Notes: generated by a model from the sequence alone, not told the origin. A DNA stretch of 64,000 bases from Gambelia wislizenii (GCA_030847615.1 JAUMIR010000001.1:65299501-65363500), one strand, 5' to 3'; positions 34,583 to 46,984 are shown, counted from the first letter of the stretch. Translations and numbers: made by a program.

Positions 34583-35650
34583 CTGCAAGAGGAGGGCACA
34601 GAGTTTAGCAAAAACAGCAAGTGTTGATATAAGAAACCAGAGAAACATGCAACATGGCATATACCATCTTTCTCAGAAATGCCTTGGCTAAAAAGAATAT
34701 CGGGGAAAACTGGATACTGTTGATTATATTCTGAACAACATAATCATCAATAACAAGAAAGTAGATCCAACAGAAAGTAGCTATATCTATCCGTATCTAT
34801 ATGTAAAGGATTTCCTAACCACTTTTCAAGTACTGTATGCTCTCCTCCTACATGGATCCTAAGAAAAATGAGCAGAAAAATTATTCCTCCCCCACCCACC
34901 AAAGGCTCAGCTTACAGCCTTCAATAATACATAATGGAGCATGCAGAGTGTGCTAGAGAAAGTGCTCAAAGCTAGGCAGAGGCTCCTCATAAAAGGAGAG
35001 TGATCTTCACACAAAGTTTTGCAAATTCACCCTTCTCTCTGCAGGCTGCTGAGTGTGTAGGTGGCAAGAAAATCTACCCAACTTCCTTCTGTTCACGGGT
35101 CTCATGATTAAGGCTATTTTTCAAAGTTAGCAACCAAAACCAGGGAATGGGTGTAAACTTTGATACCTTCGTGACACCATAACTGGATATTAGAGGTGAC
35201 ATTTTTAGCAATACTTGTTAGATTACTGGAATGGTAGCTGAAAGGCTATCCTTGAATATATATGCTAGAAACCCCTTGAGATTTATTTATTTATTTAATA
35301 TGCTGCCTTTCGCCCTGAATGGTACCCAAATGTATACATTTTTCAAAAGAAGTATTGATTTTTGCTTTTTGGTTACTGGAAAATAAAAGGTAAATTGGAG
35401 TGCAGAGGGAAAGCTCCTACCAGCCAGGGAATTGGGAGAGCTTTGTACATTGTCAGGAAGATCATTCACAACTTGAAATGAGGCAACTGGATGCCTAGCA
35501 CTAGGAAAGTTTTAGTTCTGTAGTTGTATTCAAATCTAACATAGCATCCCAGGATACTAGTCCTTTGAAATGAAGATGCTAAGTTTTATAGAAATATATT
35601 GCAGTTACAGGCCACTGCTACTAATGGCATTTTAAGCCTCATTACCTCAC
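34583..35650 (-). other. GLP1R: GLP1R intron 6 (1.1 kb)
   Basis: It is a short intron between the TM2 and TM3 exons. An L2-tail scrap ('atttatttatttatttaat' plus 'ctgcctttcgccctgaatgg', about 35281-35330, antisense) is the only repeat I recognise. Confidence 0.85.
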
Positions 35651-35804
35651 CTGATAAGAGATTAAACTTTCCCACTGTTCTTCACGAGGAGCTGTCTTGT
35701 ACATCCATGTTATCATTGAGTCTTTAATGAAGATGGATGCAGCACGTAGGATAAAGGAGGCGAAAAGGTTCAAGTGAATATAGTTCCTGGTGCAATGCAG
35801 ATGC
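35651..35804 (-). CDS. GLP1R: GLP1R exon 6 (intracellular loop 1, TM2, extracellular loop 1)
   Basis: This 154-base exon has an acceptor ending tatttacag and a gtgagg donor. Its first base completes an Arg codon begun in exon 5, and it ends in phase 0. It encodes [20 protein letters not shown], identical over these residues to human GLP1R, then A.S.FIKD and the less conserved first extracellular loop ([19 protein letters not shown]). Conserved residues include the His of TM2 (in NYIHLN) and the Arg in FILR used by the receptor in peptide contact. Extracellular loop 1 has a different charge pattern from human (PREEQWES for QQHQWDG). The human aligned length is the same, so no indel is present. 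Confidence 0.95.
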
Positions 35805-36739
35805 CTGTAAATATAATCATGATGCTTGAGTCACTTGAACATGTGTAGGCTGTAATGACTGTCAAATGGGACAATAAGGGGGTTATGCTCAAAACTGAAG
35901 TGAGTAAATGCACTATTCATCATGTACAATTCAGAAAGCGGGTGCCTATTTGAAAAGTAATCCAAACTTACAATGCCTTTACTCTGACAACTTTAGACAA
36001 CAAATGTGAAGAAATGGGGAAGTACATAAAACTGGTTCACAATGTTACCAAAATCACAGCAAAGATTGTAATGAAAGAAGCTTTCTATACCAAGCTCCAG
36101 GTCTCTTAGGATAAAGATTTAAAAATGCACTGGATGAAGCATGCCTCAGTTTACTGCACAATGGGCAAGTCTGCAGGAGGCTGTGGTAGAAAAATCAATT
36201 TCCATCAAGAAAATCACAGTTTGTTTGGTTTTACTAGTTATTGTTTGAAGTGCTAGTGGAGACTTTCACCACCAAGTCTGGTACAGCACTTAAGTGAGAA
36301 TTGCACATATTGTTGAGGTATGTAGAGCCTGATTTCTCCAGTGGGATTCCAATAAGTAACAATAACAATTATTTATGAATACCACAGTGTGAAGAACAGA
36401 ACCTACAATATGTCAAAAAAAAAGGGGGGGGAGGAGTTGATTCAGTAGCGCTGAAGAACTTATTTCTCATTCTACCCTCTCATTGTCCCATCTGAAAGCA
36501 GATATCTTCAGTCCTCAAACAAGGAAATTGCAAAGGAAGACTAGAAAGAGAAACAGCTGAATTGAATTACTGTATATCCACAAATTCCACTCATTAGCAG
36601 AGATATGAACAATAATAATGATTTCATGGTGAGAGAGAGAGAGAGACATATATTGATTCATAACTCCTCACTACTGCACAAATAACAAAAAGAATCTCCT
36701 TGAAAAATGTTTTGACCCTAACAGAACTGACTTTTTGTA

Positions 36740-37292
36740 AGCAGGTTTAGTGCTTTCACACATCAATACTGGGCTGACTATGTGACAAATGTTGCTGTCC
36801 TTGAGCAAGCAGGGATCACCGGCATTGAGGCCATGATATTGAGAACACAGCTGCACTGGGCAGGGCACATTTCTAGGATAGAGGACCATCGCCTCCCTAA
36901 AATAGTACTCTACGGTGAACTCACCACAGGTCAGCGTAAGAGGGGCACTACAAAAAAGTGATACAAGGACTCCCTGAAACAACATCTCAGGCTTGGCCAA
37001 ATTGATCACCAACAATGGTCCACCCTGGCCTCACATCAGGAGGCATGGAGATCCAGTATCCACAATACTGCAGCCTTATTTGAGAACTCACGCCGAACAA
37101 GGCTTGAAGAGAAACGACAACGCAGAAAGAATCACAACCTGGAAGCATCATCCAAGGAGACCTTCTGCTGTGCTTTCTGCAACCAGACTTGTTTATCTCG
37201 GATTGGCCTTTTTAGTCATCATTGCTTGCAGAAAGCGCGGGATGAGTCCTTCCTGAATCTTCATTTGCGAAGAAAAGCCAGAGAGAGAGATC
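36740..37292 (+). mobile_element. Non-LTR retrotransposon 3' end
   Basis: This is the same element as 11812-12480. In the plus orientation it reads 'gaccatcgcctccctaaaat', 'gtactctacggtgaactcac', 'gactccctgaaacaacatct' and the Cys-rich end (tgctgtgctttctgcaacca). It ends in 'gccagagagagagatc'. The frame is broken in several places. Confidence 0.75.
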
Positions 37293-37963
37293 AATACTAA
37301 CTGACCACCCTAAAGATCTGAAAGACCTGCATCACCTAACACAGCCCTTTAAAGGCTGAGGGCAAGGGTCACGATTTGCATCTTTATGGATCCTAATTAC
37401 ATTCTATTCCACTCCCACAACTGTATAAATATGCTCCTGAGACTTTAATATCACTCTGTACTACATCTAAAAAGTGGACTGATATCCATGAATATTCATG
37501 CTAACAGAAAAATCAGTCTTAAAAGGTGCTGCTAGATTTCTCCTATTTTGTAGTAAAGCAAAGCACTGATGAAATAGAGAAACTACTCTTTTGTTTCTCC
37601 ATCTGACTACAAATGTTCTGACAGTGTTATAAAGCAGAACTTCTCTGCAAGATCTTTCAGTCACATCTGAGTTAAGAGTCAGTCAATGTTTACTCAAGCA
37701 ATGTCATCTGACAGAAAAAGAACAGTACCATCACTTCAAACTAAGAAGACTTTTATCATTTCTTTTTCTTTTTGGTGGACAATAAATCTATTAAGCACCA
37801 ATAACAACTATTTCAGATGCTGAGGCCATGAGAAACAGTGAATGCCAAGTATAATTCTGACAGATAAAGGCAAAAGATTAATGCTATCTGTTACAGTATC
37901 GTGACACAGGCACACTTGCACTGCAACTTTCTCCCTTACTGGAGGTAAGCTGCATTTAATTGC

Positions 37964-38165
37964 TTGTGTGTGTGTGTGTGTGTGTGTGTGTGCACCTTCA
38001 AGTCACCTGTCAACTTATTATAATCCCATGAATTTCACAGGGTTTTCATAGGCAAGGAATACTCAAAAGTACTTTTGCTAGTTCATTCCTCTGAAATATA
38101 GCCTGACCCTACTTAGCTTCCAAGATCAGGTGGGACTTAGTACTTTTAGGGTATTTAGGCCATAG
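37964..38165 (-). mobile_element. 5S-rRNA-derived SINE (antisense) with (TG)n at its tail
   Basis: The right part (about 38097-38165) reads 'gcctgaccctacttagcttc', then 'caagatcaggtggg', then 'ggtatttaggcca'. This is the reverse complement of the internal pol III promoter part of 5S rRNA (ggaagctaagcagggtcggg). The left part, 'caccttcaagtcacctgtca', is the shared body also present at 16040. The TG run is at 37964-37992. It is not a 5S gene: it is truncated and mutated. Confidence 0.75.
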
Positions 38166-38387
38166 TTAATTGCTTACCACAACTATATCTTTAAAACTAG
38201 ACCCCAAAGATTCTCCAAACATTTACATGAAGCTTAATTTCCAAGTGGTTTTGAACTAAAGTGGTCTTTGCATTTAATTATTTGAATTTCTGAAATTATG
38301 CAACAGGAATCATTAGGGCAAAAGATACTAAGCAAATGCTCTTTATACTTTGGAGTTTCCTACTCTTTCCAGCCGTATCAAGCTTAC

Positions 38388-38494
38388 CTGAAGCCAAGGA
38401 GGATGCCAGTTGCTATGACAAGGGCAGAGAACGAAAGTGCATAGCCAGTGGTGTAGATGACAGAAAGAAACAGCATTTGTCTTTCTGGTGAATC
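38388..38494 (-). CDS. GLP1R: GLP1R exon 5 (TM1)
   Basis: This 107-base exon has an acceptor ending tgttgtag and a gtaagc donor. It starts in phase 0 with DSPERQMLF and ends two bases into an Arg codon completed by exon 6. It encodes TM1: [20 protein letters not shown] then LLGFR. Human GLP1R here is [35 protein letters not shown], so [11 protein letters not shown] is invariant. The hydrophobic stretch is about 24 residues. The length (107) equals the class B gene standard for this exon. Confidence 0.95.
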
Positions 38495-40059
38495 CTACAA
38501 CACAGCAATACAAAGAAATTGGACTAATCTAGCTCCTTATGGTTGTTAATACAAAATATAGTTTAGTGAATGAAGAAATGCTCAGCCAACAATCTCATAC
38601 AAAAACATAAAAAAGGACACACAGCAAAGACACAAATTCTATAGTATTAGCAAGGAGGAAGGAAAGAACAGGGGGTAATGATTGTAATGTCTCTCTGTAA
38701 GGAAGTTAATCAGGTTTTTCCTGTGTGCATGGGGTGGGAATTGTGGGCACTTTTTTTGGGGGGGGGGGTCTTTTCTTATTTTTTTTTTTCCAAATCACCT
38801 GATGCACATTTCTTGACTGCTAAAACACTGATACTGCAGTATTGGAAACAAGTAACAAAACACCACCTGTGATCCAATGGATAGAAGATTTAACAACACT
38901 TGCAGTATTTGAAAGAGTGATGTATTGATGTAATTTACAATAGACTTATATTCAAATATTATTTAATAATAATAATTCCTTTATATCCTGTTTTTCTCCT
39001 AATAATGGGACTCAAGGCAACTCTCTCTCTGGCTTCTCTTTGCAAATGAAGATTCAGGCAACTACCAACATTTTAAAAACAATGAGGAATGCTTTATCTT
39101 TTTTATCACATTATTGCTGTAATATTAGATCATAATATATAACTGAGAGCCTTATAATGTAATTTTAATTTGCATAATATTTTTTTTTAAAAAAAGAAAG
39201 AAAGAAAGTTACTTAGTTCAATATATCCAGTTGGGTTTTATCCTCAAGGACTACTACAGAAGTGCACACAATAACCTTCACAAGACCAAAACCTACAAAT
39301 TGGAACTTTGCTTGTTGCATTTTTACATTTTACTGTGTACTCTTAGAATAAGGTGGTCAGACTGGCTAAAATGAAAAAAGAAAATAAGTATTTAGATTTC
39401 AGGATGCCATACAGTATTCAGGGTTACTATATCATTACCCCCCAGAGCTCTCTACGTTATGGAAATGAGACAGGTGTCGAACAACCAAGTGCTATCGTTA
39501 AGCATCTGCCTTCTTGGCAGCCTTTTCAATAACCATGAAATAATCCAGGGAGAAAAATGGCCCTGCATGTTTGCGCTACTGCAGTTCAGCTTCACAGTCT
39601 ATTTCAATATCACAGATATTCAGAGAAGAATAAAAGTACATGGGAAAGCCAGCTTAGGGACTTCTTGCATTTCAATTAACCTCATTTGAAACTTCAGAAA
39701 TTTTTTTTCCCATTCTATTTTCTATCTGTATGCTACCCAGTACCTCTGGATATTCTTATCATGGCACTGTAGAAAAATGTTGGTGCAATTTGCTTCTGCG
39801 TATCACTTACTGGGAGACATAAGTGGGAAGGTGATACTGTACTCATGTCCTGCTTAAGGGTTTCTAATAGGCATTTTCTGGCCTGCTATGTAAACAGAAT
39901 GCTAAGCTAGAAAGGCCTTTGGCTCTTCCTGTACCAGGAAGTTAGCACTTGAAATTTCATGTTGGTTGTAGTTTCAGTAGAAGGCTTTAAGCAAGACACT
40001 ATCTCTCAGCCTCCTTGCATATCCTCCCACCCTAAGAACTGAACAGCCAACAAGGGAAT

Positions 40060-40255
40060 ACACAAATTTACTTGCTAATCCTCTTCAACAGGGGCTCACA
40101 GTATATAAACCCCACAAACCACCATTCTCTGAAGATGCCAGCCACAGATGCAGGTGAAACGTCAGGAATAAACTCTTCTAGAATACAGCCTCACAACCGG
40201 GGGAAAAACCACATAAAACTTATGGATGCCAGCCATGAAAGCCTTCTACTTCACA
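40060..40255 (+). mobile_element. Penelope-like element remnant
   Basis: 'gtatataaaccccacaaacc', 'ctctgaagatgccagccaca', 'gatgcaggtgaaacgtcagg' and 'gccatgaaagccttctac' form the order found at the ends of squamate Penelope-like elements. Those elements are known to carry hammerhead ribozyme motifs in this position. No reverse-transcriptase frame remains. Confidence 0.6.
40124..40169 (+). ncRNA. Hammerhead-ribozyme-like motif (probably inactive)
   Basis: Core box 1 ctgaaga (40129-40135) fits CUGANGA. Box 2 gaaac (40156-40160) fits GAAAC. They are followed by gtc (40161-40163), the usual cleavage triplet. Between the boxes lies a stem II candidate, gccagc/gcaggt around cacagat, with one mismatch (A against G) that weakens it. 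Stem I would be tct/agg with one wobble. Stem III is only AC/GU, as in the small Penelope-type hammerheads that act as dimers. The family link is from knowledge of Penelope elements; activity is unknown. Confidence 0.5.
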
Positions 40256-40682
40256 ATGTCTTACATAATTTGTTGTGAATGTAACTAAAACTTATGCAAG
40301 CTGTTGCTAACTCTGGAGTGTTGCATCTGTGATTTATCAGGTAGGTATTTATATACTGGCTTCTACAGGATAACCCTAAAGTGATTTATTTCATGTGATG
40401 AACAGCATTTACACACTTCAGAATTCAACTGCAAATGCTGATCTAGTTGTTTGCTGAGAAACTTTGAAATACAACACCAACGGATTCATAAGGTTTCAAG
40501 CTCTGAATTCCTTTGGCACAGACTGCTTTGTGATTACTGAGTTGCTCCAAAAGGTCCATATAGTTATTAGCACATGGTGAGAGGCAAGGACACATTTTTG
40601 TAGAAGAGAATAGTCTAAGTCAATGTAACCCAATTAAAGAAAAACTAAGGAAAACAGTAAAAATCCTTTAAAAGATTGAGAT

Positions 40683-40842
40683 GTCTTTCAACACCTTCTG
40701 AACCATCCCTAAATATTATTAGACAGAGGCTGGGTGGCCATCTGTTGAGAATGCTTTGATTGGGTATTCCTGCATGGCACAGGGTTGGCCTTAGATGACT
40801 GACCTTTGTGGTCTCTTCCAACTTTATGGTTCTATGATTTCT
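40683..40842 (+). mobile_element. CR1 LINE 3' end
   Basis: It contains 'gaggctgggtggccatctgt', 'gattgggtattcctgcatgg' and an end in 'gtctcttccaactttatggt' plus 'tctatgatt', the CR1 3' terminus in sense orientation. Confidence 0.85.
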
Positions 40843-41491
40843 TTTCCCTTTCAGCATTATCTTTATAAATTCAGGATGAGTAACTTCATTTCTGGCTTTG
40901 CCATTTCCCCAAGCCAAAAGGGGCCATGCCTCCTGCTGCTGCAAAAATTGCTTTAAATAAACACTTTAGCTTTAAAACAAAACACACTGAGTTTATTCAG
41001 AAGAAAATTTGCTTGTTCAAAGCCCTTTTTGCCACATCAGCTACCACAAACTAGTAGCATAGCACTATGCCTCAGAGAGTTCAGTAATGGATGCATGGAT
41101 TCTTGGAGGACAACCAAAATGTTCAGAGGCAACATATAGCCTAAAGAAAGAAACTATGATAAACGATAAGAAATTGTAAAATTTCATCACTGTAGTCTCT
41201 TGTTTTCTTTCAGTGTCCCACTGTCAAGTGATCATCTTCTCTACTTGCAGAATGTATTCTAGTATCATCTGAAGATAAACTTAAGAATACTATGTCCAAG
41301 ATACTTGCTTCAACCCTACTGAACATCTGAAAGAATCAGAATATTTCAGAACAACTAGAAGAGGGTTACATGCTCTGTTACCTCCAAAAGAAAGCAATTT
41401 ATCAATACAGCAATACTGCTTTAGTACACTGAGAACAGAAGACATTGCATTCAGGCTACTATTTCTGCAACCAAAATCTTAGCACTCTTAC

Positions 41492-41592
41492 TTCATCTGG
41501 AAGCATGCATGCAGAAATGTTCCTCCAGGGATTGGTAGAATTCTCCTCTAGCAGCCATGTGCCCTCAAGCGTACAGAAGCGGTAAACCTGCC
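41492..41592 (-). CDS. GLP1R: GLP1R exon 4 (C-terminal part of hormone-binding domain)
   Basis: This 101-base exon has an acceptor ending tcttggacag and a gtaaga donor. It begins with two bases completing a Gly codon and ends in phase 0. It reads [13 protein letters not shown], then [17 protein letters not shown]. Human is [35 protein letters not shown]. The two Cys (RFC and SAC) are those that close the second and third disulfides of the ectodomain. The Asn sequon NST corresponds to the human N115 site. NIS is an extra sequon that human lacks (DLS). The upstream intron is 19.2 kb. Confidence 0.93.
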
Positions 41593-44475
41593 CTGTCCAA
41601 GACCAGAAAAAACATGATGAAGGAAGATGACAAACAGCAACAGAAGCAAAGGCAAACCCATCATTACCTTCAACAAGTACAGTTCGTTGAAAGTTCAAGC
41701 CAGGTATTTTCTATAATATTCCTCAAGAAGAAAAATTTACTAAGAAGTGCTGGTAGAAAAGATCAAGCTGTTTTTTTTTTTAACATTTCTGTGTTTCCAG
41801 AATTGGAACAAAAGCAAGATCTAAAACTGACTATGCAGGCACAAGACTGGTGGATAGCATGATTTTCAGATTCTGTTTTGTTCCAGTCCTGGTTTGTACA
41901 GTTTACCAGCACATCTAAACCAGACTAAGGTCTGAACCCAAGTCTGCCACAGCATGGTAGACAAACCAGTTCTGCACCCTGGTTTGCAAACCTCAATTTT
42001 GGCTGCACGTGTTTTGCTGTTATGTTTGAATTTACAGACTTTTGACATATAATAGTCACTGTTCTGCTTCGAGAGGTTGCTGTACTATGAAGACAACAGT
42101 GAATATACAAAGCTGAACAGGCAAAGGCTGAGTAAAATTGGACTGTAACTGTTTCTCTGTTATGCTATTACAAGCTCAACAATTCTGGCACATACTGGGT
42201 GTTGTTATTTTTTTTTAATTAAGTCACTAGGTTCCTTCTAGTATATATTTTCTAAAACAGTTCTATACAGTACTTGTAATTATATTTTCTTGTGTTCTAG
42301 ACCTTGTGAGAGCAGTGTGTCCTGAAAGGTGGGTTGAAAACCTTTTAAATAATTAAGAAATATAACCACTAGATGGATTACCAGATTCATTCTCCTCTAG
42401 TTTAGGCAAGTAACTGAAAGTGGCAGGATCCAATAAACAACGAACTTATTAAGAACACAGGAATTCAAATGACATGTATGAATACTGTATAAGTCCTCAA
42501 AGGCAATGAAATTACTAAATGTACCAGAAGGTATGAGACAAATTACAACCAAGGTCACACACAGGCCATGGAGTTCTACATGATGGTGCAGTGTATACTT
42601 CTTTTTATGAAAGTATATTCATAGGTGATGAGTCAATGTGCAGCACTGTCATGTATTATTCTGCCTTGATCAAAACAACTTTAGGTTAATGTCCAATTGC
42701 TGCCCTTCTGCTGCTTTTCTGGGATATTATTTTTGCACTGAATTGTCTAGAACCATGAAATCAATAAGCATTTAAGGCTTACACAAAAGAGACCAATATT
42801 CTAGAAATTATGCTGCAATGCTTCACAATTAGGCTGGTGTTTTGATTTACTTAGTTTTCTGCATTAAATGATTTCACACAAAAAGTTTCTTAGCAGCAAC
42901 AGCCTTAACAGACCCAGTTTGCTTGGATTTCATGTCAATTACACCTTCGTAGTATTAAATGTTTAAATATATGGATTGGTGCCTAGAATCCAAACAGTCC
43001 CTGTATGCTGATAAAAGAGTAAGAGGGGAGGGCAATAGTTAGAACTGGAGTTAATGTCATCATTTATCTTGTTCTCGATGAGCTTGTAAATCAAATCAAA
43101 TACTACATCTGGCTAAACACTTTTATACGTAGGAAAATATGTTATCACATGCCAGGAGGCTCACAAATATTTCATTAGCTAGCTCCCTTATGCTGGAAAT
43201 AAAAAAGCAAATTAAATGCTCTCTCTGTTAAAACAACCAACCTGATCTGCATTTTACTACAGCTGTGTGTCAGGAATGGTGGGAGATTAGTCACCCAATT
43301 GTCCTTTGGAATAAATTGCCACATAATTTATCTTTGAAACAAATTACAGCATGTCCTAGCCTATCACATTTTATCCAGCCAGTGAAGGCAGTATGAGAGA
43401 AGAAGCAGAGAGTACATTTTCCCCACATTGTGCTATGCTTGTGTATTGAACCATATAAGTTTTCCCAAACTTAATAACTCTTCTGAATTTTCAGCAGGGG
43501 AAATGTTTCAGGAAAGATAACAATTTTCTTCCAGAATACAGTGGTGAAACTACTATTTATGAGTAATAGCATAATTATTTTCTGTGGTAGATTGACTTGC
43601 TGCTCCTTGACAGAGTGGTTTGCCCTTTGATGGTAAAAGACAATACATCCTAACACAAAAATTTCTCGTTTGAGCTGTTCCATTCAGCCTACGCAAACCT
43701 GAATTTATCAATCAGACAGTATATTGGCTTCCAGTAACAACTCTTGGTTACAGGCAAGGCAAACTCTATTCATAAAATCTGTAACAATTACCTTTTTCTT
43801 GTTCAACTGCTGCTACCTTCTATTGTGCAGTTACATTTACCAAAACAGCATACAATTATTGCTACTTGTTATTCCTACATCTTCTTTCCTTTGGAATAAC
43901 AGTGATATTTGCAATTCTGACAAGCTCCTCTAAAAAATATTTTGAAAAGAACAGTGGTTCTTTAGAATCACAGCAGAATTCAACAGAATTGTGTTCACTC
44001 CAATGATTAAGCACAGTTGTATTCAGTTATGAAGCACTAATGTAAGTAATAAGAATAGATTTGAAAAGTAGTTATCAATCCAGTTTCAGTTTAAAGTTCA
44101 AAACTTGTCTTGGTCCCCTTTTCCTAGACTGTTCATGGGCAAGAAACAATTTGCAATCTAGAATTTCATGCCAACAGGTGACCATGGACACAATCAGAAA
44201 AAAAATACAAAATCTGAGAAGTGCACACAGAAAAATGCCTCAGTAAATGGTGGAATACATTCAAGCAATGCAAACAAAATTTAAAATTGTACCTTTAAAG
44301 ATTTTGCCCCTCTCAAAACTGGAGAAATGACAAAACCAGCAACAAACCAGGTGAGAAAGAGAAGAAGTCTGTGGATGCATAATTTATAGATGAGCTCATC
44401 TCAGACTGAGGCTATACAGTGAATCCTAAATTGTATCTCAACAGCATATTAAGTACCTTGAACGTTTAATTTAGT

Positions 44476-44702
44476 TATTGTTGTGTGCCTTCAAGTCATT
44501 TCTGACTCATGGCAACACTAAGGCAAACCTATCACAGGGTTTTCTTGGAAAGATTTGTTCAGAGAAGCTTTGCCTTCCTCTGAGGCTTAGAGATTGTGAC
44601 TTGCTCAAGGTCACCCAGTGGGTTTCCGTGGCTGAGAAAGGATTCAAATTCTGATCTCCAGAGTCAGAGTCTAATGCTCAAACCATTATGCAATGCTGGT
44701 TC
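44476..44702 (-). mobile_element. tRNA-derived SINE, antisense
   Basis: It reads 'attgttgtgtgccttcaagt', 'ttcttggaaagatttgttca', 'tcaaggtcacccagtgggtt' and the tRNA-like end 'gctcaaaccattatgca'. Compared with 14893-15120 it is of similar age. Confidence 0.85.
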
Positions 44703-44785
44703 TCATTTAATTCAGTACCAGCATTTTAATGAAGTAATACTTACTTTGTTGTCACAGAAGACTTACCAAAATTTTGTTTTAGCTC

Positions 44786-44985
44786 CTCATAGAATCATAG
44801 AGTTGGAAGAGACCTCAAGGGCCATCCAGTTCAACCCCTGCCATGCAGGAATACACAATCAAATCATTCCCGACAGATGGCCATCTAGCCTCTGTTTAAA
44901 AACCTCCAAGGAAGGAGACTCCACCACAATCCGAGGCAGTGCATTCTATTTCTGAACAGCTCTTAATGTCAGAAAGGTAGTACTC
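44786..44985 (-). mobile_element. CR1 LINE 3' end, antisense
   Basis: It reads 'tcatagaatcatagagttgg', 'agagacctcaagggccatcc', 'gccatgcaggaatacacaat' and 'ctagcctctgtttaaaaacc'. It is homologous to 62612-63128 but shorter. Confidence 0.9.
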
Positions 44986-46899
44986 AATTAGTACTACTGT
45001 ATATAGTAATTGATGTACTTGTATGTTATACATTTTAATTATAGAAACACACCAACACTATATGTGTAAATAACTTTGCAGCTCTTGTGTAGTTTCCTGC
45101 CATCTCTCTTTGACTCAGTACACAAGAACCATCCCTGTTCTTTCATACATCTCTTTCCTGAAGCCGAACTCCTCAGGAAGGCTGTAAAGCAGTTTCATCT
45201 TCTGAGCCTACTTCTTCCAAGGCTCACAATACATTTGTAGATCTTTCAGTCTTTGGTGGTTGCCCACTCTATCATGGTTTATAATTACTTCCTATCAAAA
45301 AGTTCAAAATCCACAGAGAGTTCCTTTCTGTGTTTAAAACCAGAAAGGCATAGAGTCCCTTATTTATCCAATCCCAGCTCATGGTGCAAGAAGACAAGTT
45401 CACAGAAGATTTCATTTGTATTCACTCAACTGGGACTTCCCTCCCTTGCTTAATTAGACTCCACGGATGATAATCATCATGTTGCATTCACATATGCAAA
45501 GCCATTTATTTTATATTTTTTTTGCTGCAAAAGCAATTATGCTGATTGAGCACTTGTTTCTGTTCTTCCCTAACTCACTTCACATTACTCCAATTGTCAG
45601 AAAGTAAAGTAAATTAGCCCCAGAAGTATAAAATGAAGCTGGAAGAAAGCCAGAAACTGCTGTCATTAACTTTAAGGAAAAGCCATAAAAAGTGGGTTCC
45701 CTCATAAACATGACTGCCATTAAGGATTTTGTTCTTGCTCAAATAAAATTTAAGGTGATGAATAGAAATTCTAAAAGTCAACATTTGGAGCATGTTTGGG
45801 GGATAAACCTTTTTATCTGCAGCATTTCCAAAATAAGTAGTAGGGACCTGCACCTCTTGGGAAACATTTGGCCTATAACAAAAAAGCTCCCTAGAGGATA
45901 ATCATCAATAAAATATGGGGATGTGAAAGGGTAACAATGCAAATAGAAGTCATTGTGCAAAATTAAACAGCCTGCGAATTTGTTGAGAGGCAAATGATTC
46001 CATTCCACAAAGTTTAGCACTTTGCAACTTAAAATTATTTTGTAGAAATTAAATTATTAATATTTTATAAACCATTTATAATATGTTAAGTGCTATATAA
46101 TCTTTATTTTGTTTGCAGCGGTTTTCATTAGTCATTCTCAATGGCAGATTTCTATAAGTCACATTTTAAATAGGTGACACTTGGGCTGGGACACTTACCT
46201 AAACTGGGAATTCATCTCAAATTGTCCTATGCCTAAACCCAATGTAAGGATGCACTGACTCCAAACAAAGTTCTAGTTTAACATGGTACAAAAAAACCTA
46301 ACCGAACAAACTGAACACAGTTTGCAAAGAGTTCACAAGTTGCCAGGAGCACCAGGGGTTCAACTACCAAACTGTTCAATGCTACCCTGAACCTGCAAAA
46401 ATGTAGTTGAAGGATGAAATGCCAAGCACATTGAAGACTACTATGCATGCCTGATGGGCTGTATTCAGCTTTTTTAAATGTATGCCAAGCCAGGGGCTGG
46501 GCGGAGGTTAAAGCCCCAATCACCAGGAGCTTGGTGGGGTTTCCTTCCAGGAGCCAATGGATGGGGGGAATGGAGGCTAAAGCCCCAATCACCAAGTGCT
46601 TGCCATTGCTGCCTCCCCTGCCAAGCCCTTGGTTGGACTGCATTCCAGGAGCCGGGCCAGGGGGGAGGCAGTAGTGGTGGCAAGCCCCAAGTTCCAGATG
46701 CACATTCTTCCTGCTGGGAGCATGTGGACCATGGCCTCCACATTTTAAAGGAAATAACAGAATCGTAGCCGCAGTCAAAGCAGAAAGAATGTGTGTCTGG
46801 TGACTGAGACTTGCTGCTACAGCCTGCACTACTATCCTGGGACTGAATCTTAGCTGACTGCAGTCGGTTGCAGGTCATTTTTTTAAAATTAAATTTCTA

Positions 46900-46947
46900 T
46901 TCATTTTAATCCATGGATGCCCAACCCACAGATAATGAGGGCCCACT
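46900..46947. mobile_element. pogo/Tigger-like MITE right end
   Basis: 'aatccatggatgcccaaccc' and 'gataatgagggcccactg' followed by TA match the right end of this MITE group (compare 50862-51089 in reverse). The left end is unclear. It may be the end of an element that begins with the repeat blocks at 46500-46720. Confidence 0.5.
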
Positions 46948-46984
46948 GTATATTTAAGACATTACTGTTTCCTATTATTCCCAG

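Larger units (their letters stand above)
35805..38387 (-). other. GLP1R: GLP1R intron 5 (2.6 kb)
   Basis: It contains a non-LTR LINE end (36740-37292) with a neighbouring (GA)n run (36631-36648), and a 5S-like SINE with a (TG)n run (37964-38165). Nothing else is recognised. Confidence 0.85.
38495..41491 (-). other. GLP1R: GLP1R intron 4 (3.0 kb)
   Basis: It contains L2-tail and LINE scraps (38966-39060), a Penelope-like remnant (40060-40255) and a CR1 3' end (40683-40842). 39065-40055 and 40845-41490 show nothing I recognise. Poly-T/G and poly-A tracts are present near 38750-38790 and 39181-39196. Confidence 0.85.

Noticed and set aside
34337..34660. A 107-codon minus frame as a single-exon gene
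   Set aside because: Only its central part is coding (34423-34582, GLP1R exon 7). The codons before it are intron 6 and those after IGWG are intron 7.
37964..38165. 5S rRNA gene
   Set aside because: Only about 60-70 bases resemble 5S, with many changes, and they are joined to a SINE body.
41459..41698. A 79-codon minus frame as a gene
   Set aside because: It is GLP1R exon 4 (41492-41592) read on into the flanking introns.
46278..46878. 183- and 134-codon minus frames
   Set aside because: They overlap in different frames across repeated 'taaagccccaatcacca' blocks and have no recognised domain.
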